From assembly GCA_934561395.1 (NCBI GenBank), contig CAKTGF010000002.1:248001-312000 (forward strand): a stretch of DNA of 64,000 nt, read 5' to 3'. Origin of the DNA: an uncultured Eubacterium sp. Its GTDB lineage: Bacteria; Bacillota; Clostridia; Oscillospirales; Acutalibacteraceae. Position 1 is the stretch's first letter. Each line of letters starts with the position of its first letter. The position numbers were made by a program, and so were the translations under genes. Below are positions 59,184-64,000 of the stretch, in pieces. A model generated the notes under the pieces. The model was not told the DNA's origin and searched no databases. It worked only from the letters and a program-made list of their open reading frames with translations.

Positions 59184-60329
59184 ATGTTTTGTAGTAAATG
59201 TGGGGCACAAGTGCCCGAGGGTTCAGCATTTTGCACTGTGTGCGGAAACAAGATTGAACCTGTAAATCAACAAATTAATGAACAAGGTGCACAGCCGAGC
59301 TACGAGGGCCCTGTTGCACCGCAACAGCCTGCATACGAGCCTGCTCAACCGCAGCAACCGATGTATGAACAACCGGCACAGCCAAGCTATGATGGCTCTG
59401 CTGCACCGCAACAGCCTGTTTATGAGCCTGCTCAGCCACAGTATCAGCAGGCACCGCCCCAATTTCCACAGGGCGGAGCACCACAGCCGTTACCACCTAA
59501 AAAGTCTAATAAGGGCTTAATAATCGGCATTGTTGCAGCCGTTGTAGTTGTTGTAATTGTTGTGGCAGTGCTTTTCGGCACAGGGGCTATCGGCGGTAAA
59601 GACAGCGTCGACAGCGAGGATAACAAAACTACCTCCTCACAGCAGGAATCAGGGGACAGCAAGGATGATTCTACCACAGCTCCTGCCCAAGCAGTTGTTG
59701 CAAACGATAAGGTTACCTTAAGCAACGGCTTATCCTTTGGCTTAGGCGACAAGGCAGAGGTGTTTGATAATCCCAAGGATTTGACTGTTGAAATTTTGAA
59801 TGAAGATTCTGACAGTATCAGCCTTGACGATACCCTAGCTGCGGGTGAAACCTGCGAAATTAATTTTGACAGCGAAACCTTTGATTATTCCACAATAGAG
59901 GTTGAGGTTTATGTTAAGAATAATACCTCCTCGGATGTTAAGGTTAGGGACGCTGAAATCGTTACTGTAACGGTTGAAAATGAAAGCGAGTCAAGAGCGG
60001 AGGATGAAACTGCTATTGATGTTATGGGCTTAAAGGCAAATGCAACCAAAGAGCAGGTGCAGGCAAAGCTTGATGAACTGAAATATACTAAAAAGGATAC
60101 CCTTAATGCAGATGAATACGATGACGAAAAATTGTCAACCACAGTGGTTGGCTTAACAGCCGGAGAGTATTATATTATCGACAATGGCGACAATGATTTC
60201 ATTTGTATTGCAAAAGATTCAAACGGCAATTACATTGTATTTTGGATTGAGGGCTCTGAAGGCTCGGAAGAATGGTCTGAAATGATGTTATATACAGAGG
60301 ATACCTTATTAAACGATTTACTTAGCTAA
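59184..60329 (+). CDS. Zinc-ribbon/TM protein with Pro/Gln repeat linker
   Basis: 381 residues. Zinc ribbon C3/C6/C17/C20 (MFCSKCGAQVPEGSAFCTVC), then a cytoplasmic Pro/Gln/Tyr-rich linker with repeats such as APQQPAYEPAQPQ and AQPSYEG (about 35-98), the shared PQPLPPKKSNKG and helix at about 110-133. The spacer DSEDNKTTSSQQE matches that of the first protein in the array. The C-terminal 210 residues form two parts: a beta domain (about 175-265) and a small alpha/beta part (about 270-381, LKANATKEQVQAKLDELKY). No family was recognised for either. It is the last of the three and is followed by a terminator. Confidence 0.8.
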   Translation: MFCSKCGAQVPEGSAFCTVCGNKIEPVNQQINEQGAQPSYEGPVAPQQPAYEPAQPQQPMYEQPAQPSYDGSAAPQQPVYEPAQPQYQQAPPQFPQGGAPQPLPPKKSNKGLIIGIVAAVVVVVIVVAVLFGTGAIGGKDSVDSEDNKTTSSQQESGDSKDDSTTAPAQAVVANDKVTLSNGLSFGLGDKAEVFDNPKDLTVEILNEDSDSISLDDTLAAGETCEINFDSETFDYSTIEVEVYVKNNTSSDVKVRDAEIVTVTVENESESRAEDETAIDVMGLKANATKEQVQAKLDELKYTKKDTLNADEYDDEKLSTTVVGLTAGEYYIIDNGDNDFICIAKDSNGNYIVFWIEGSEGSEEWSEMMLYTEDTLLNDLLS

Positions 60330-60343
60330 ATAAAATGAATATA

Positions 60344-60374
60344 AAAAAGGCTTTCATTATATGAAAGCCTTTTT
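60344..60374. terminator. Bidirectional intrinsic terminator
   Basis: Perfect 14-bp stem AAAAAGGCTTTCAT (60344-60357) with ATGAAAGCCTTTTT (60361-60374). It stops the zinc-ribbon array and the converging typA. Confidence 0.93.
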
Positions 60375-60413
60375 ATATGCCTATCTGCCTCAATGAGGCT
60401 TTTATTTTTGCCT

Positions 60414-62246
60414 TTAGCCCTTTCGTGAACGGCTTTCAGCCTTGAGCCTTTGCTCCTTGTTAAGAATTGTTTTGCGCAGTCTGATTGACTTTGGAGTAAC
60501 CTCCAAAAGCTCATCGTCAGCCAAAAATTCCATGCTTTGCTCCAGAGACATGGTGCTGGGGGGGACAAGCTTTAAAGCCTCGTCAGAGCCGCTTGCACGG
60601 GTGTTTGTAACATGCTTTTTCTTGCAAACATTGCAAACAATATCCTCATCCTTTGTACATTCGCCGCAAATCATGCCCTCATATACCTCAACGCCCGGGC
60701 CTATGAAAAGCTTGCCTCTGTCCTGGGTGTTCCAAAGGCCGTAGCCGGTGGTTGTTCCTGTTTCGTGAACTACTATTGAGCCACGGCTTCTTGTTTCAAT
60801 TTCGCCCTTATACGGCTCGTAGCCGCTGAACAATTGGTTCATAATGCCGTTGCCGTTGGTATCGGTTAAAAACTCGCTCCTGTAGCCGATTAAACCACGG
60901 GAGGGTATTTTTATTTCAAGGTGGGTCATGCCTGTTGAGCGAGTGTCCATATTCTGAATTTCGCCCTTGCGTGAGCAAAGTTTTTCCATAACTGCGCCCA
61001 CATATTCCTCAGGCACCTCAATAATAGCAATTTCCATGGGCTCAAGGGTTTCGCCAGTTTTGCTGTCCTTTTTCAAAATAACCTGCGGGCGTGATACTTG
61101 AAATTCGTAATTTTCACGGCGCATGGTTTCAATTAAAATAGAAAGGTGCAGCTCGCCCCTGCCGGATACCTTAAAGGTGTCCATAGAATCGGTTTCCTCA
61201 ACTCGCATTGAAACATTGGTTTCAACCTCTTTAAAGAGCCTGTCACGCAGGTTTCGTGAGGTAACATATTTACCCTCTCTGCCTGCAAAGGGAGAATCGT
61301 TAACAATAAAGTTCATGCTGATTGTGGGCTCGTCAATTTTAACAAAGGGCAGCGGCTCGATATGCTCGGGGTCGCAGGCGGTTTCGCCGATATTAAGGTC
61401 GGGTATTCCGGCAACGCAAACAAGGTCGCCGAAGGTGGCCTCGGTGCAGGGCACTCTCTTTAAGCCCTCAAACTGATAAATTTGTGAAAACCTAACATTT
61501 TCCTGTGTGCCGTCCTGCTTGCACAAAACATAGGGGGTGTTAACCTTAATTGTACCCCTTTCAACTCTGCCCACGCCGATTCTGCCAACATAGTCGTCAT
61601 ATTCAAGTGATGAAAACAAAAGTTGTGCAGGGCCGTCAGGGTCGCCCTGTGGGGAGGGGATGTTTTCCAAAATAGCGTCAAGCAGGGGGCGCATATCGCC
61701 CTCTCTTACATTGGGGTCAAGGCTTGAATAGCCGTTTCTTGCGCTTGCATACACAACGGGAAAGTCGATTTGATCATCGTCGGCGCCAAGCTCAATGAAA
61801 AGGTCAAGTACCTCGTCAATAACCTCCTCGGGGCGTGCGCCGTCTCTATCCACCTTATTAACAACAACAAGGGGAGTTTTCTTTAAACCCAATGCCTTTT
61901 TCAAAACAAACCTGGTTTGGGGCATGCAGCCCTCAAAGGCATCAACAAGCAGCAAAACACCGTCAACCATTGTTAATATGCGCTCAACCTCGCCGCCGAA
62001 ATCGGCGTGGCCGGGGGTGTCAACAATGTTAATTTTAGTGTCCTTATAGTGAATGGATGTGTTTTTTGAAAGAATTGTAATTCCACGCTCCTTTTCCAGG
62101 TCGTTAGAATCCATAACTCTTTCCTGAACTACCTCGTTATCACGGAAAATGCCGCTTTGGTGGAGCATTTCGTCAACAAGTGTTGTTTTTCCGTGGTCAA
62201 CATGGGCAATTATCGCAACGTTTTTAATGTTTTTTCTTTCTGCCAA
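60414..62246 (-). CDS. typA: Translational GTPase TypA (BipA)
   Basis: 610 residues, full length. GTP motifs: AHVDHGKTTLVDE near 14-26 (G1), RGITILSKN near 53 (G2), DTPGHADFGGEVER near 75 (G3), VVNKVDRDGA near 129 (G4). The EF-G-like domains and the TypA-specific C terminus (TPKSIRLRKTIL) follow. It binds ribosomes and helps 50S assembly under stress or low temperature. It lies 42 bp from glnS on the same strand. Confidence 0.98.
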   Translation of the reverse strand: MAERKNIKNVAIIAHVDHGKTTLVDEMLHQSGIFRDNEVVQERVMDSNDLEKERGITILSKNTSIHYKDTKINIVDTPGHADFGGEVERILTMVDGVLLLVDAFEGCMPQTRFVLKKALGLKKTPLVVVNKVDRDGARPEEVIDEVLDLFIELGADDDQIDFPVVYASARNGYSSLDPNVREGDMRPLLDAILENIPSPQGDPDGPAQLLFSSLEYDDYVGRIGVGRVERGTIKVNTPYVLCKQDGTQENVRFSQIYQFEGLKRVPCTEATFGDLVCVAGIPDLNIGETACDPEHIEPLPFVKIDEPTISMNFIVNDSPFAGREGKYVTSRNLRDRLFKEVETNVSMRVEETDSMDTFKVSGRGELHLSILIETMRRENYEFQVSRPQVILKKDSKTGETLEPMEIAIIEVPEEYVGAVMEKLCSRKGEIQNMDTRSTGMTHLEIKIPSRGLIGYRSEFLTDTNGNGIMNQLFSGYEPYKGEIETRSRGSIVVHETGTTTGYGLWNTQDRGKLFIGPGVEVYEGMICGECTKDEDIVCNVCKKKHVTNTRASGSDEALKLVPPSTMSLEQSMEFLADDELLEVTPKSIRLRKTILNKEQRLKAESRSRKG

Positions 62247-62288
62247 ATCTTTTCACCTTGATTATTTAAATTTTGCAGTAGCCTGCAA

Positions 62289-63974
62289 TTATTTTTTCTT
62301 ATTAAAGCTGTCCCTCAGGGCAACGGTTCTGTTAAACACAAGGCTGCCGGGTGCGGAGGTTGTGTCTGTGCAGAAATAGCCGGTTCTCATAAATTGGTAT
62401 CTGTCGCCGGGCTTTGTGTTTGCCAATGCCTTTTCAACATAAGCCTTTTTGGTGGTTAGTGAGTTGGGGTTAAGGTTGTCCTCAAATGAGCCTACGCCCT
62501 CCTCGTCGCTGGGGTTTTCAACATTAAACAGGCGCTCGTAAAGCTTAACCTCTGCCTCTGCGCAATCCTTTGAATATACCCAGTGAATTGTGCCACGCAC
62601 CTTGCGGCCGTCCGGTGTGTCGCCGCCGAAGGTTTCGGGGTCATAGTTTGCGTGAACGGCAACAACCTTGCCGTTATCGTCTAAATCATAGCCGGTGCAG
62701 GTTACGCAGTAAGCCTTGTAAAGCCTTACCTCATTGCCTACAAACAGCCTTCTGTATTTTTTAATGGGCTCAACCATAAAATCGTCAGCCTCAATATAAA
62801 GCTCCCTGCCAAAGGGAATTGTGCGCTTGCCGTATTCCGGGTGGTCGGGATGATATTCAACCTCAAGCTCTTCAACCTTATCCTCGGGATAATTGTCAAT
62901 AATAAGCTTAATGGGGTCAATTACAGCCATTGCCCTTGGCGCTGTTTGGTTAAGGTTATCCCTTACGCAGCTTTCAAGCATTGCAAAATCAATAACGCTG
63001 TAAGCCTTTGAAACGCCGATTTTGTCGCAAAAATCACGGATAGCCTCGGCAGGATAGCCACGCCTTCTCATACCGCTGATGGTTGCCATTCTGGGGTCGT
63101 CCCATCCGTCAACAATGCCGTCCTGAACCAGCTTTAAGCACTTTCTCTTTGATGTGAGGGTGTAGTTAAGGTTCATTCTTGCAAATTCAATTTGCCTTGG
63201 CTTTTCGCCATCAATGCACTCGTTGCAAACCCAGTCGTAAAGCGGCCTGTGGTTTTCAAATTCAAGGGAGCACAGTGAGTGGGTTACCTTTTCGCAGGCG
63301 TCTGAAAGCGGGTGCGCAAAGTCATACATGGGATATACGCACCATTTGTCGCCTGTTCTGTGGTGGTGGGCATACATAATTCTGTAAATGATTGGGTCAC
63401 GCATATTAAGGTTTGGCGACGCCATATCTATTTTTGCACGCAGCACCTTTGAGCCTGCCTCAAATTCGCCGTTAGCCATTCTTTGGAAAAGGTCAAGGTT
63501 TTCCTCAACGCTTCTGTCACGGTAGGGGGAGTTCTTACCCGGCTGAGTAAGAGTTCCTCTGTATTCTCGCATTTCCTCGGGTGTAAGGTCGCAAACAAAG
63601 GCCTTGCCCTTTTTGATAAGCTTTATTGCACATTCGTAAAGGAAATCAAAATAATCTGATGCGTAATAAACATTGTCCCAATTAAAGCCAAGCCACTCAA
63701 TGTCCTCTTTAATAGCGTCAACATACTCGGTGTCCTCTTTAACGGGGTTAGTATCGTCAAGCCTAAGGTTGCAAACGCCGTTGTATTTGTTCTTAACGCC
63801 GAAATTAATGCATATTGCCTTTGCGTGGCCTATGTGCAGATATCCGTTTGGCTCAGGGGGAAAACGGGTTTGCACTCTTGAATATACGCCCTCTTTTAAA
63901 TCTTCATCAATAAAATCCTGAATGAAATTTGATGCGCCTTGAGCTTCTTCTTCATTAATTTCATCAAGTGCCAT
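62289..63974 (-). CDS. glnS: Glutaminyl-tRNA synthetase
   Basis: 561 residues, class I. HIGH motif in PPEPNGYLHIGHAKAI near 40-50, the tRNA acceptor region, LTSKRKCLKLV as the KMSKS-type loop near 268, and the GlnRS C-terminal anticodon-binding beta barrels. It charges tRNA-Gln directly. Many Firmicutes lack this enzyme and use the GatCAB route instead, so its presence marks a subset of Clostridia. GGAGG lies before the ATG at 63974. Confidence 0.97.
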   Translation of the reverse strand: MALDEINEEEAQGASNFIQDFIDEDLKEGVYSRVQTRFPPEPNGYLHIGHAKAICINFGVKNKYNGVCNLRLDDTNPVKEDTEYVDAIKEDIEWLGFNWDNVYYASDYFDFLYECAIKLIKKGKAFVCDLTPEEMREYRGTLTQPGKNSPYRDRSVEENLDLFQRMANGEFEAGSKVLRAKIDMASPNLNMRDPIIYRIMYAHHHRTGDKWCVYPMYDFAHPLSDACEKVTHSLCSLEFENHRPLYDWVCNECIDGEKPRQIEFARMNLNYTLTSKRKCLKLVQDGIVDGWDDPRMATISGMRRRGYPAEAIRDFCDKIGVSKAYSVIDFAMLESCVRDNLNQTAPRAMAVIDPIKLIIDNYPEDKVEELEVEYHPDHPEYGKRTIPFGRELYIEADDFMVEPIKKYRRLFVGNEVRLYKAYCVTCTGYDLDDNGKVVAVHANYDPETFGGDTPDGRKVRGTIHWVYSKDCAEAEVKLYERLFNVENPSDEEGVGSFEDNLNPNSLTTKKAYVEKALANTKPGDRYQFMRTGYFCTDTTSAPGSLVFNRTVALRDSFNKKK

Positions 63975-64000
63975 TATTTTTCCTCCTTGTAGTAGTTGAG

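Noticed and set aside
1..64000. CRISPR arrays, IS transposases, integrases or prophage modules
   Set aside because: No regularly spaced repeats and no transposase, recombinase or structural phage genes were seen; the MITE-like repeat and REP-like hairpins are the only mobile-type signals.

Overview
The window looks like chromosomal DNA from a gut-associated anaerobic Clostridia, most likely Oscillospiraceae/Ruminococcaceae-like. The evidence is Gram-positive operon structure (HrcA/CIRCE heat-shock control, strong AGGAGG-type ribosome sites, frequent TTG/GTG starts), an Rnf complex with six genes in the order CDGEAB, an L-fucose catabolic operon, BspA-type leucine-rich repeat and dockerin-like remnants, and many intrinsic terminators. 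No phage, transposase or CRISPR is visible. This placement is an inference from gene content, not a database match.

Left part (1-9.4 kb): a divergent AraC-type regulator faces fucA-fucU-fucK-fucI, followed by pyruvate kinase. On the other strand a TetR gene leads into a two-gene ABC-2 exporter whose leader can fold into an interleaved (pseudoknot) structure. 9.2-25 kb is accessory and decaying. It holds a class IV aminotransferase with an internal deletion, a large secreted beta-helix/Ig/Fn3 protein with a structured leader, a GtrA protein, three separate MATE exporters, an esterase, a six-hairpin glycosidase-like protein, a DNA-alkylation repair methyltransferase, a MITE-like repeat, two broken GNAT acetyltransferases and a carbohydrate-binding remnant. 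At 22.6-24.8 kb a DUF4417 protein is fused to a polymorphic-toxin-like tail and followed by three small immunity-like proteins that appear to share one domain. A tRNA-Arg(ACG) and two REP-like hairpins follow.

Middle part (25-43 kb): a zinc-ribbon membrane protein coupled to a C-GCAxxG-C-C redox protein, a lipoprotein, then rnfCDGEAB-apbE-NusG II-Gx transporter in one tightly packed operon. This couples ferredoxin oxidation to ion transport, with ApbE supplying covalent FMN for RnfG/RnfD. murA, walJ-like and rlmH follow, then the convergent hrcA-grpE-dnaK-dnaJ operon with a perfect CIRCE.

Right part (42-64 kb): a secreted CHAP amidase, an acyltransferase, malic enzyme, Ldh-family dehydrogenase, glycerol kinase and acyl carrier protein lie on the minus strand. 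aroE-aroK and an orphan ABC-2 polysaccharide-type permease lie on the plus strand, followed by a broken LRR/dockerin gene. A hemW-TetR pair diverges from an SDR plus GPH-family symporter. Next comes a three-gene array of zinc-ribbon/TM proteins with almost identical N-terminal modules and unrelated C-terminal domains. The window closes with typA and glnS.

The most novel-looking items are the DUF4417-toxin with its three related downstream proteins, the zinc-ribbon domain-swapping array (one of whose C-terminal domains also occurs as a separate lipoprotein), and two structured 5' leaders.
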